This document shows positions 32,642 to 41,400 of a stretch of DNA of 64,000 nt, piece after piece. Below the pieces are notes generated by a model. The model made no database searches and had not been told where the DNA came from. It saw nothing but the letters and a program-made list of their open reading frames with translations. Positions within the stretch are counted from its first letter, which is position 1. Each line of letters opens with the position of its first letter. A program made the position numbers and the translations under genes. Source of the DNA: Mesorhizobium sp. B4-1-4 (GTDB lineage Bacteria > Pseudomonadota > Alphaproteobacteria > Rhizobiales > Rhizobiaceae); contig NZ_CP083950.1 of NCBI RefSeq assembly GCF_006439395.2, positions 5,383,001 to 5,447,000 of the forward strand, written 5' to 3'.

Positions 32642-33892
32642 ATGAACAAGCCGGCGACACCAAATTCCTTCCGCACCGGACCCGACGAGCAGGGCATGTT
32701 CGGCATTTTCGGCGGCCGTTTCGTCGCCGAAACGCTGATGCCGCTGATCCTCGATCTGGAAAAGAACTGGAACGAGGTCAAGAACGATCCGGATTTCAGA
32801 GCCGAGCTGACCGATCTTTCGACCCACTATGCCGGGCGGCCGTCGAAGCTCTATTTCGCGGAAGGGCTGACCAAGCATCTTCGTGAGATTTCTTCGGCGA
32901 AAGGCCTCGGGGGCGGCGCCAAGGTCTATTTCAAGCGTGAGGACCTGAATCATACCGGTTCGCACAAGATCAACAACTGCCTCGGCCAGATCCTGCTCGC
33001 CAAGCGCATGGGCAAGAAGCGCATCATCGCCGAAACCGGCGCCGGCCAGCATGGCGTGGCGTCGGCCACCGTCGCGGCCCGCTTCGGCTTTCCCTGCGTG
33101 GTCTATATGGGCGCCACCGACGTTTCCCGCCAAAGCCCCAATGTCTTCCGCATGAAGCTGCTCGGCGCCGAAGTGCGGCCGGTGACCGCGGGCCACGGCA
33201 CGCTCAAGGACGCCATGAACGAAGCCTTGCGCGACTGGGTGACCAATGTCGAGGACACCTATTACCTGATCGGCACCGCGGCGGGCCCGCATCCCTATCC
33301 GGAGCTGGTGCGCGACTTCCAGTCGGTGATCGGTTCGGAGGCGCGCGCGCAAATCCTCGAACAGGAAGGCCGGCTGCCGGACACCATCATCGCCGCTGTC
33401 GGCGGCGGCTCCAACGCCATCGGCCTGTTCCACCCCTTCCTGGATGACAAGGATGTGCGCATCATCGGTATCGAGGCCGGCGGTCGCGGTCTCGACGGCA
33501 TCGAGCATTGCGCCTCGATGAATGCCGGTTCGCCCGGAGTGCTGCACGGCAACCGCACCTATCTCCTGCAGAACGCGGATGGCCAGATCATGGATGGGCA
33601 TTCGATCTCGGCCGGATTGGATTATCCCGGCGTCGGGCCGGAGCATTCGTGGCTGCGCGATTCCGGCCGCGTCGAATATGTGCCGATCCTCGATGACGAG
33701 GCGCTGGAAGCCTTCAAGTTGACCACGCGCGTCGAAGGCATCATTCCGGCGCTGGAATCCGCGCACGCCATCGCGCATGCGGTGAAGATCGTGCCTGCCA
33801 TGGGCAAGGACCAGATCGTCATCGTCAACCTTTCGGGCCGTGGCGACAAGGACGTGCACACGGTGGCCTCGATGCTGGGCATGGAGATCTAG
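32642..33892 (+). CDS. trpB: Tryptophan synthase beta chain
   Basis: 416 residues. The PLP lysine lies in N-H-T-G-S-H-K-I-N-N near residue 105. E-T-G-A-G-Q-H-G-V-A near 127, the phosphate-binding G-G-G-S-N-A-I near 250 and N-L-S-G-R-G-D-K-D near 395 are intact. It condenses indole with serine, receiving indole from TrpA through an internal tunnel. GGAGATCGGCG precedes the ATG. The stop codon (33890-33892) abuts a strong hairpin that extends to the trpA start. Confidence 0.97.
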   Translation: MNKPATPNSFRTGPDEQGMFGIFGGRFVAETLMPLILDLEKNWNEVKNDPDFRAELTDLSTHYAGRPSKLYFAEGLTKHLREISSAKGLGGGAKVYFKREDLNHTGSHKINNCLGQILLAKRMGKKRIIAETGAGQHGVASATVAARFGFPCVVYMGATDVSRQSPNVFRMKLLGAEVRPVTAGHGTLKDAMNEALRDWVTNVEDTYYLIGTAAGPHPYPELVRDFQSVIGSEARAQILEQEGRLPDTIIAAVGGGSNAIGLFHPFLDDKDVRIIGIEAGGRGLDGIEHCASMNAGSPGVLHGNRTYLLQNADGQIMDGHSISAGLDYPGVGPEHSWLRDSGRVEYVPILDDEALEAFKLTTRVEGIIPALESAHAIAHAVKIVPAMGKDQIVIVNLSGRGDKDVHTVASMLGMEI

Positions 33893-33950
33893 GCCCTTTG
33901 GACAGTTTCGACTTGGGAGTTGATTATGAGCAAAATTCGTCCAAAGGGCC
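33892..33950 (+). promoter_or_regulatory. Hairpin between trpB and trpA that can sequester the trpA ribosome binding site
   Basis: A perfect 12-base inverted repeat, GGCCCTTTGGAC (33892-33903) and GTCCAAAGGGCC (33939-33950). The left arm starts at the last base of the trpB stop. The right arm contains AAAGGG, the likely Shine-Dalgarno of trpA (ATG at 33955). A ribosome finishing trpB would cover the left arm and could free the trpA site. Sequence is direct; mechanism is inference. Confidence 0.6.
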
Positions 33951-33958
33951 AGACATGA
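33926..33958 (+). CDS. Possible 10-codon leader ORF overlapping the trpA start
   Basis: ATG at 33926 with GGGAG seven bases upstream encodes M-S-K-I-R-P-K-G-Q-T and stops at TGA 33956-33958, which overlaps the trpA ATG (ATGA). Its translation would run through the right arm of the trpB-trpA hairpin and deliver ribosomes onto trpA. It may be a chance frame; the combination of spacing, ribosome site and overlap is why it is listed. Confidence 0.35.
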   Translation: MSKIRPKGQT

Positions 33959-34794
33959 CGACCCGCATCGACCGCCGCATGGCGAAGCTGAAGACCGAAG
34001 GCCGCCCGGCGCTCGTCACCTATTTCATGGGCGGCGACCCGGACTACGACACCTCGCTGTCGATCATGAAGGCGCTGCCCACGGCCGGCGCCGACATCAT
34101 CGAGCTCGGCATGCCGTTTTCCGATCCGATGGCCGACGGCCCAGCGATCCAGGCGGCGGGCCTGCGCGCGCTGAAAGGCGGCCAGACGTTGGTCAAGACC
34201 CTGAAGATGGCGGCAGAGTTCCGAGCAGGCGACAATGAAACGCCGATCGTGCTGATGGGTTACTACAACCCGATCTACATCTACGGCGTCGACCGTTTCC
34301 TCAAAGACGCGCTGGCCAGCGGCATCGACGGGCTGATCGTCGTCGACCTGCCGCCCGAGATGGACGAGGAACTCTGCATTCCGGCGCTGAAGGCGGGCAT
34401 CAACTTCATCCGCCTGGCGACGCCGACCACCGACGACAAGCGGCTGCCCAAGGTGCTGCAGAACACATCCGGCTTCGTCTACTACGTCTCCATGACCGGC
34501 ATCACCGGCTCGGCGCTGGCTGATACCGGCAAGGTGGCGTCGGCGGTGAAGCGCATCAAGAGCCATACCGACCTGCCGGTCTGCGTCGGCTTTGGCGTCA
34601 AGACCGCCGAGCAGGCGCGCGTGATCGGCGCCAATGCCGATGGCGTCGTCGTCGGCACCGCGATTGTCAATGCGGTCGCCAATGTGCTGGGGCCGAAGGG
34701 TGAAAAGACCGCCGATCCGGCCGAGGCCGTCGCCACGCTGGTCAGCGGCCTTGCACAAGGCGTGCGTTCGGCCCGCCTTGCTGCCGCCGAATAG
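33955..34794 (+). CDS. trpA: Tryptophan synthase alpha chain
   Basis: 279 residues. P-A-L-V-T-Y-F-M-G-G-D-P near residue 19, catalytic Glu in I-I-E-L-G-M-P-F-S-D-P-M-A-D-G-P near 50, and M-G-Y-Y-N-P-I near 100 with L-I-V-V-D-L-P-P-E are all family motifs. It cleaves indole-3-glycerol phosphate to indole for TrpB. The ATG at 33955 is chosen because M-T-T-R-I-D-R-R matches the usual TrpA N-terminus; a TTG at 33898 in frame would add 19 atypical residues and lies in the hairpin. Confidence 0.96.
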   Translation: MTTRIDRRMAKLKTEGRPALVTYFMGGDPDYDTSLSIMKALPTAGADIIELGMPFSDPMADGPAIQAAGLRALKGGQTLVKTLKMAAEFRAGDNETPIVLMGYYNPIYIYGVDRFLKDALASGIDGLIVVDLPPEMDEELCIPALKAGINFIRLATPTTDDKRLPKVLQNTSGFVYYVSMTGITGSALADTGKVASAVKRIKSHTDLPVCVGFGVKTAEQARVIGANADGVVVGTAIVNAVANVLGPKGEKTADPAEAVATLVSGLAQGVRSARLAAAE

Positions 34795-34814
34795 TTCTCC
34801 TACCTCTGGTTTCG

Positions 34815-34861
34815 TGCATGCCGATATCCCAAAACCGGTTCCCACTTCTGGGCGGCATGCA
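34815..34861. repeat. Palindromic repeat (TGCATGCCG / CCCAAAACCGG type)
   Basis: TGCATGCCGATATCCCAAAA, then CCGGTTCCCACTTCTGGG and CGGCATGCA. It lies between trpA and accD. Confidence 0.85.
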
Positions 34862-34895
34862 TTAACAACTCTTCGTCAGGACAGGAGCCGAAGCG

Positions 34896-35822
34896 ATGAA
34901 CTGGATCACCAATTACGTTCGCCCGAAGATCAATTCGATGCTCGGCCGGCGCACCGACATGCCCGAGAATCTCTGGATCAAGGATCCCGAGACCGGCGAG
35001 ATGGTGTTCCACAAGGATCTGGAATCCAACCAGTTCGTCATCCCGTCCTCCGGCCATCATATGAAGATCTCGGCCAAGGAGCGGCTGAAATACTTCCTCG
35101 ACGACGGCAAGTACGAGCAGCTCGAGAACCCGAAGGTCGTGCAGGATCCGCTGAAGTTCCGCGACGAGAAGCGCTACACCGACCGGCTTAAGGACGCCAA
35201 GGCCAAGACCGGCCTGGAAGATGCGATTGTCAACGCGCTCGGCACCATCGACGGCCTGCCGGTGGTGGTGACGGTGCAGGATTTCGCTTTCATGGGCGGC
35301 TCGCTCGGCATGGCGGCCGGCGATGCCATCGTGCACGCTTTCGAGGTCGCCCTGCAGCGCAAGCGGCCGCTGATCCTGTTCGCTGCTTCGGGCGGCGCCC
35401 GTATGCAGGAAGGCATCCTGTCGCTGATGCAATTGCCGCGCACAACGGTCGGCGTCGACCGGCTCAAGGAAGCCGGCCTTCCCTACATCGTCGTGCTGAC
35501 CAATCCGACCACCGGCGGCGTCACCGCCTCCTACGCCATGCTGGGCGATGTGCACATCGCCGAGCCCGGCGCGTTGATCGGCTTTGCCGGGCCGCGCGTC
35601 ATCGAACAGACCATCCGCGAGAAACTGCCGGACGGCTTCCAGCGCTCCGAATATCTGATGGAGCACGGCATGGTCGACATGGTGGTGTCGCGGCTCGAAC
35701 TGCGCGAAACCATCGCACGATTGTTGAAGATGCTGCTCAAGATGCCGGAGGCTGAAAAGCCGCTGGAACCGGAAATCTTGCCGCCAGCCGTGGTTGCCGG
35801 CGAATCCAGGCCGCAGGCCTGA
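34896..35822 (+). CDS. accD: Acetyl-CoA carboxylase carboxyltransferase beta subunit, lacking the zinc ribbon cysteines
   Basis: 308 residues. The carboxyltransferase core is intact, with F-M-G-G-S-L-G-M-A-A-G near residue 130, A-A-S-G-G-A-R-M-Q-E near 167 and P-T-T-G-G-V-T-A-S near 207. The N-terminal segment keeps the AccD plan (P-E-N-L-W-I-K, then F-V-I-P-S-S-G-H-H-M). However, all four Zn-ribbon cysteines of E. coli AccD are replaced, and I see no cysteine anywhere in the protein. It forms the malonyl-CoA-producing carboxyltransferase with AccA (not in the window). AGGACAGGAG precedes the ATG; folC follows 120 bases later. Confidence 0.94.
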   Translation: MNWITNYVRPKINSMLGRRTDMPENLWIKDPETGEMVFHKDLESNQFVIPSSGHHMKISAKERLKYFLDDGKYEQLENPKVVQDPLKFRDEKRYTDRLKDAKAKTGLEDAIVNALGTIDGLPVVVTVQDFAFMGGSLGMAAGDAIVHAFEVALQRKRPLILFAASGGARMQEGILSLMQLPRTTVGVDRLKEAGLPYIVVLTNPTTGGVTASYAMLGDVHIAEPGALIGFAGPRVIEQTIREKLPDGFQRSEYLMEHGMVDMVVSRLELRETIARLLKMLLKMPEAEKPLEPEILPPAVVAGESRPQA

Positions 35823-35942
35823 CGCGACACCAGCCGCCGCGAACAATGATTGCGTCATGTCCATGGCGCGCTGTAGCCTTTTGATTGCCATGGCTATTCC
35901 GGGATTGATTCTGGTTCTCGGGCCATGCGCCAGGATTCTGTC

Positions 35943-37268
35943 ATGACGACGCTCGCCGCCGACCGCGAAATCGAAGCCCTCATGGCGCTTCACCCGAAAG
36001 GCTTCGACCTTTCGCTCGAACGCATCACGCGGCTCTTGGAGCGGCTGGGCAATCCGCAGGACTTGCTGCCGCCGGTCATCCATATCGCCGGCACCAACGG
36101 CAAGGGCTCCTGCGCCGCCTTCTCACGGGCATTGCTGGAGGCTTCCGGGCGTCTCGTGCACGTGCACACGTCGCCGCATCTGGTCAACTGGCACGAGCGC
36201 TACCGGCTTGCCGCCGAAGGCGGTGGCAGGCTGGTCGACGATGATGTCTTCGCCGAGGCCATTGGCCGCGTCGCCATGGCCAACGAAGGCCAGAAGATCA
36301 CCGTCTTCGAGATCCTCACCGCCGTCACCTTCATCCTGTTTTCGGAGCATCCCGCCGAAGCCGCCATCATCGAGGTCGGTCTCGGCGGCCGCTTCGATGC
36401 CACCAATGTCATCGCCAGGCCGGCCGTGTCGGTGATCATGCCTGTCTCGATGGACCACGAGGCCTATCTCGGCGACCGTGTCGAACTGATCGCGGCTGAA
36501 AAGGCCGGCACCATGAAACGCGGCTGCCCCGTGGTGATCGGCGCGCAGGAAAGCGAGACGGCGCTGCAGGTGTTGATCGAAACCGCCGAGCGGCTGGAAT
36601 GCCCGACCTTCGTCTACGGCCAGGATTTCCTGGCCTTCGAGGAAAACGGCCGCATGGTCTACCAGGACGAGGACGGCCTGATGGACCTGCCGTCGCCGCG
36701 GCTGCCGGGTCGTCACCAGTTCGCCAATGCGGCCGCGGCGATCGCCGCGATCAAGGCGGCCGGCTTCGAGATCAGCCATCGCGCCGCCGAAAAAGCGATG
36801 ACCAGTGTCGCCTGGCCCGGCCGCATGCAGAAGCTGATGCAAGGCCGGCTGGCGGAGCTCGCGCCAAAGGGCGCCGACATCTGGCTCGACGGCGGCCACA
36901 ATCCGGGCGCCGGGGTGGTTGTCGCCGAAGCCTTGGCCGAGCAGGAAGAAAAGAACCCGCGCCCGCTCTTCCTCATCTCGGGCATGATCAACACCAAGGA
37001 CCAGAGTGGCTATTTCCGCGCCTTCAAAGGCCTGGTCCGGCATGTCTACACCGTGCCGGTGAGCATGAGCGACGCCGGCGTGCCGAACGACGAACTGGCG
37101 ATCCGCGCCACGGAAGCCGGGTTGTCGGCAGAGCCGGTCAGTTCCGTCGCCAGCGCGCTGATGCTGCTGCGCGACACCTGGGACGGCCCGCCGCCGCGCA
37201 TCCTGATCGGCGGCTCGCTCTATCTGGCCGGCGCGGTGCTGGCCGAAAACGGCACGCCGCCGACCTGA
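35943..37268 (+). CDS. folC: Bifunctional folylpolyglutamate synthase / dihydrofolate synthase
   Basis: 441 residues, Mur-ligase fold. The ATP loop H-I-A-G-T-N-G-K-G-S is near residue 45, then H-T-S-P-H-L near 75, V-G-L-G-G-R-F-D-A-T-N near 140 and W-L-D-G-G-H-N-P-G-A near 315 in the C-terminal domain. It adds glutamate to dihydropteroate and to reduced folates. An upstream in-frame ATG at 35925 is possible, but 35943 has AGGA at a suitable distance. accD-folC downstream of trpFBA is a common proteobacterial order. Confidence 0.94.
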   Translation: MTTLAADREIEALMALHPKGFDLSLERITRLLERLGNPQDLLPPVIHIAGTNGKGSCAAFSRALLEASGRLVHVHTSPHLVNWHERYRLAAEGGGRLVDDDVFAEAIGRVAMANEGQKITVFEILTAVTFILFSEHPAEAAIIEVGLGGRFDATNVIARPAVSVIMPVSMDHEAYLGDRVELIAAEKAGTMKRGCPVVIGAQESETALQVLIETAERLECPTFVYGQDFLAFEENGRMVYQDEDGLMDLPSPRLPGRHQFANAAAAIAAIKAAGFEISHRAAEKAMTSVAWPGRMQKLMQGRLAELAPKGADIWLDGGHNPGAGVVVAEALAEQEEKNPRPLFLISGMINTKDQSGYFRAFKGLVRHVYTVPVSMSDAGVPNDELAIRATEAGLSAEPVSSVASALMLLRDTWDGPPPRILIGGSLYLAGAVLAENGTPPT

Positions 37269-37512
37269 GTGCTGTCTCCTGAACGGCTTCGTCGCCCTTC
37301 GCGGATGACTTTCTCCAGATCAATGTCGGCGCCGCTGCTTGCAGTCAGGCGGGCATAGAAGGTGGATGCGGGTTCTCGGCCCGCTTCTCGTATCTCGTAG
37401 GCTTCGAGCGCGCGTTCGACCACATCGGCTATAGAGCGATTCTCGCGACGGCAAGGCGATGAGCCAGATCGCGTGCTTTTGCACTGCGGACTGAGAGCTG
37501 TGATTCGGCCAT
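37269..37512 (-). pseudogene. Frameshifted VapB/Rv0623-like antitoxin remnant
   Basis: The ATG at 37512 (GGAG six bases upstream) opens M-A-E-S-Q-L-S-V-R-S-A-K-A-R-D-L-A-H-R-L-A and then hits a stop at 37430-37432. One base added near 37450 restores R-R-E-N-R-S-I-A-D-V-V-E-R-A-L-E-A-Y-E and continues to I-D-L-E-K-V-I-R-E-G-R, the expected course of a PSK/Rv0623-type VapB antitoxin. No VapC PIN-domain toxin follows; folC occupies the position. So this appears to be a decayed, toxin-less antitoxin gene. The family assignment is from pattern memory. Confidence 0.65.
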
Positions 37513-37530
37513 TTCAAACTCCGGTTTGAA
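37513..37530. promoter_or_regulatory. Inverted repeat TTCAAAC-N4-GTTTGAA, candidate antitoxin operator
   Basis: A perfect 7-base inverted repeat directly before the antitoxin start codon, where VapB-type proteins bind their own promoters. Retained although the coding sequence is broken. Confidence 0.5.
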
Positions 37531-37641
37531 AGAGATATGTGCCAATCCGCTCCAGCCATCAAGACGGCTGCTGATGGCATGCGCATCCGTGCGCATGGGA
37601 TTTCCAGATTTCCCATGTGCAATCAGCCGTCGAGACGCCGG

Positions 37642-37923
37642 TTACTTCAGCTCGATCTCGATAAAGGCGTATTCGCCCTCATCGGCGTTGATGACGTCGT
37701 GCTCGACGCCTTCCTTGCGGAAATAGGGCGCGCCCTTCTTCATCTCGGCGAAGGATTCACCGTCCTTGGTCAATAGTTTCACCTTGCCGTCCATCAGCGG
37801 CACGACGACATAGTCGTGGCCATGGCGGTGCCAACCGGTGTTGTCACCGGGCTGGAAGCGGTATTCGGTGACGATGACGCGCTCATTGTCGATGAAGACG
37901 GTGGCCTTGGCGGATCCGGTCAT
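37642..37923 (-). CDS. Small cupin-domain protein
   Basis: 93 residues forming a single cupin barrel. Motif 1 is G-W-H-R-H-G-H-D-Y near residue 30, giving three possible metal ligands, and motif 2 is around G-V-E-H-D-V-I-N near 72. The ATG at 37923 is preceded by GGGAGAG. Small cupins of this type bind a metal and often a small acid or sugar, but the function is not inferable. It lies downstream of trxA on the same strand beyond a terminator. Confidence 0.82.
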   Translation of the reverse strand: MTGSAKATVFIDNERVIVTEYRFQPGDNTGWHRHGHDYVVVPLMDGKVKLLTKDGESFAEMKKGAPYFRKEGVEHDVINADEGEYAFIEIELK

Positions 37924-38005
37924 TTTTCTCTCCCTGCTTCTGCTCACAACAGAAGACATGGAAAGCCCTTGTGTGAGGGCCAGAGCAGTTCACCGATGAC
38001 GCCAA

Positions 38006-38032
38006 CAAAAAAGCCCGGCGCGAGGCCGGGCT
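38006..38032 (-). terminator. Rho-independent terminator after trxA
   Basis: On the minus strand: AAGCCCGGC, CTCGC loop, GCCGGGCTT, then TTTTG. It closes the long divL-to-trxA gene run. Confidence 0.9.
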
Positions 38033-38055
38033 TATCGATCCGGTTTTTAAGAACC

Positions 38056-38382
38056 TCAGGCGAGGTTGCCGTTGATCCAGTGCGACAGCGCGGTCTTGGG
38101 CGCGGCACCGACCTTCATGTCGGCCACTTCGCCGCCCTTGAAGATCATCAGTGTCGGGATCGAGCGCACGCCGAATTGCGCGGCAAGCTCGGGATTCTCG
38201 TCAATGTTCAGCTTGGCGACCTTCACCTTGCTGCCGAGTTCGACTGCGATGTCTTCGAGCGCCGGCGCGATCATCTTGCACGGGCCGCACCATTCCGCCC
38301 AGAAATCGACCACGACCGGCTCCTTGGCGTTGAGCACATCGGCCTGGAAATTGCTCTTGTCGACCTTGACGGTGGCACCCAT
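38056..38382 (-). CDS. trxA: Thioredoxin
   Basis: 108 residues with the active site W-A-E-W-C-G-P-C-K near residue 28, the cis-proline segment S-I-P-T-L near 73 and the normal length of Trx1. Cytoplasmic disulfide reductant. The ATG at 38382 (M-G-A-T-V-K-V) is preceded by AAAGGAT; a longer frame from 38448 would add 22 atypical residues. It is 78 bases after addA on the same strand and ends in a strong terminator. Confidence 0.96.
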   Translation of the reverse strand: MGATVKVDKSNFQADVLNAKEPVVVDFWAEWCGPCKMIAPALEDIAVELGSKVKVAKLNIDENPELAAQFGVRSIPTLMIFKGGEVADMKVGAAPKTALSHWINGNLA

Positions 38383-38460
38383 GCGGAAAAATCCTTTCGA
38401 GAGTTCTTTGTCGCACCCAAATGTGGTGGTTGTCGCGCCCTTCTTCAAGCAGGTCTTGTG

Positions 38461-41400
38461 TCACGCTCCCGTGAGCCGGGCAAGGTCGTCATCCATGGAC
38501 CGGGCCGGCAGTTCGATCAGCCTTGGCGCTTCGGTAAACAGGAGGGCCGCCTTGACCTCCCGCCCGGGATAAAGCGGCTGCAGCAGGGCGCGATAGAGCG
38601 CGAGCTGCAGCAGATAGGCCGGCGGGACTTCGGCGAGAGAGGCGGGTGCGGGCCGGTTGGTCTTGTAGTCGACGATCGAGACCGTGTCCGCGGTGACCGC
38701 CAAACGGTCGATCTTGCCGGAAATGGAGCGCTTTTTTCCCCTTACCTCCAGACTGCCCATGATTGCGACCTCGGCTCGAGAGGAGGGCGCGAACAGCTGA
38801 CCGAGGCTAGGATCGGCAAGTATGGCAATAACCGATGCCAGGGCTTTTTCCCGCTCTGACGAGGGCCAGCCTGCACCGACGCGCGCCAGGTAGCGCTCGG
38901 CCGCGCCCTTGCGTCCGTCCTCGGCCATGCCAGGCAACATCTGCAGCAGCTTGTGCAGCGCGAGCCCGCGCAGCACGGCAAAACCGGGCTCGGCGTCGCC
39001 GTCCAGCACCGGCGAAGCCTTGTCGACAACGGCTTCCTTGCCCTCATCGATCAGCGCCGAGGCGCCCGACGGGGACAGGGGACGCGGCAGGTCCTCGAAG
39101 GGCGGCAAGGCACGGAACAAGGTCGATGGCAACGGGCCGAACGCATCGGCCTGCCGCGCCTGCTCACCGGAGCTCGTCGCGACCGGTGGCAGATTGGTGA
39201 CATGAAAACGATGCACCGGCTCGCCGCTGGCGGGATGCGCACGCTGTTCGCTTTCGGGCGCGCCGGTCAGCGCGCGGCTAACGATCGAATGCCAGGTGCC
39301 GGCATTCGGTGCCCGCTTGCCGTGATAGCCACAGACGATCAGCCGGTCCTCGGCGCGGGTCATGCCGACATAGAGCAACCGGCGATACTCGTCGTCGGCG
39401 AGCTCTCGGGCGCGAGCGGCGGCCGTTTTCGAAAAGCCGTTGGCGACATCGGTGGCCGACCGCCAGAGATAGCCCTTGCCGGGCCAATGTCGGCCTGAGC
39501 CGTCGAAAGGCATCAGGCGCGGCAAATGCTGGTCGCTGAACGGGGCGGAGCCGCCATCGACCAGGAACACGACCGGCGCTTCCAGGCCCTTGGCCGCATG
39601 CACAGTCATGACGCGGACCTCGTCGCGGGTCTGGTCCATCTCGCGCTTGATCTCGGGCCCGGCATTCTCGAGCGTCGACAGGAAGGCCTCCAGCCCTGGC
39701 AGGCCAGTCCGCTCCTCGGCAAGACAGAAACTCAGGAACTCGTCGAGAATATCGCCGGCTTCCGGCCCGAGCCGGGCGATCATCTTCCGGCGCACGCCAT
39801 CGCGTGCCAGCAGGCCGGCATAGAACTCGAACACCGGTTTGAAGGCCGCCTCGTTGGCCCAGATGTCGAGCTGTTCGACGACCGCTGCGAGGGCGTCGCT
39901 TTCGCCGGCGTGCTGGCGCAGCGACGCGGCCAGTGAGAGGCCGGGCGGCCTCTGCGCGGCGAGCGTGAAAAGCGCCTCCTCCGGCAGGTCGAAGACCGGG
40001 CTGCGCAGGATTGCGGCCAGCGACAAATCGTCCTGCGGCTGGATCAGGAGATGGCCGAGCGCGATCAGGTCCTTGACCGCGATATGGCCGGGCAGGCTCA
40101 GCCGGTCGGCGCCAGCAACCGGAATGTCGCGGCGTTTGAGCGCCCGCGTCAGGGCGTGGACGAAACTGTCGCGCTTGCGCACCAGCACCAGCACGTCGCC
40201 GGGCCGCAGCCGCTTGCCGCGGCCTTCGATGATCTCGCCGCTGCCGATCCAGCCGGCGATGGTGGCCGCGACATTCTCGGCAACGCGCACCGCGGGGGCA
40301 TGGGCATGGTCGATAGCCTGCGTCCAGTCGTCGGGCTCGTCGACGATATCGGCGCCGATCGACGGCCACACCTCGACATAGCCCGGCGCATCGGTGCGGA
40401 TGGCCTTGTGGCTCAGCGGATCGGGATCGTGGCTGATGCCGCGCCGAACGACAGGATCGGCAAAGACGCGGTCGACGGCGGCCAGCACGTCATCGGTCGA
40501 ACGGAACGACCAGGTCAGCTTGAGGTCGGCGAACGCCGCTTCGGCGCTACGTACCCGGCCGGCGAACAACAACCGGCTGTCGGCGAAGGAGTCGGGCGCC
40601 GCACCCTGGAAGGAATAGATCGACTGTTTCTCGTCGCCGACGGCAAAGACCGTGCGATGGATCCTGTCGCGCGCCCCGAAGCCGGCAAAGAATTCCTCGG
40701 CCAGCCGCTTCACCACCTCCCATTGGTCAGGGCTGGTGTCCTGCGCCTCGTCGAGCAGGATGTGGTCGATGCCCTGGTCGAGCTTGTATTGCACCCACGG
40801 ACCGGCATCGGGCCGCGCCAACAGGTTGACCGTGCGGGTGATCAGGTCGTTGAAGTCGAGAAAGCCGCGCCCACGCTTCAGCACTTCATAGCGGGCGATC
40901 AGCCAGTCGGCGATGGTGAGCGCCGCGCGCGTGCCTTCCAGCATCCGGAACAGCGCCAGCCGGTCGACGGTTTCGATGATGGCGCCCGACGCCGAGCGAT
41001 ATCGATCGGCGAGGTCCGGCAACAGGTCGGTCAGCGCTTTCTTGAAGGCATTTGCCGGATCGTAGGGCGCGCCATCGGTCTTGAGGAAGGCTCTGGCAAG
41101 CAATTGCAGCCGGCGAATCGGATCGCTCTCGGCGAAGGCCTGGCGCGCATAGGGCAGGATGTTGTTCAGCACCGATCTGGCGTCGGTGGATTCGGCGGCC
41201 TGGACAAAGCCGGCAAAATAGTCGGGCAGGAAGCCCGGCAGCGGCCACACCGAGCCCGCTATGCCCTCGGCGGTCTGGCCGGGGCGGAGATGGAATTCAT
41301 CGAACAAGGGCTGGAAGCCATCAAGCCCGACCGCATCGAGGAAAGGCCGCAGCCCGTCACGCTTGCGCACGATCTCGCCGAGCAGGGCATCGAGGCCGGC

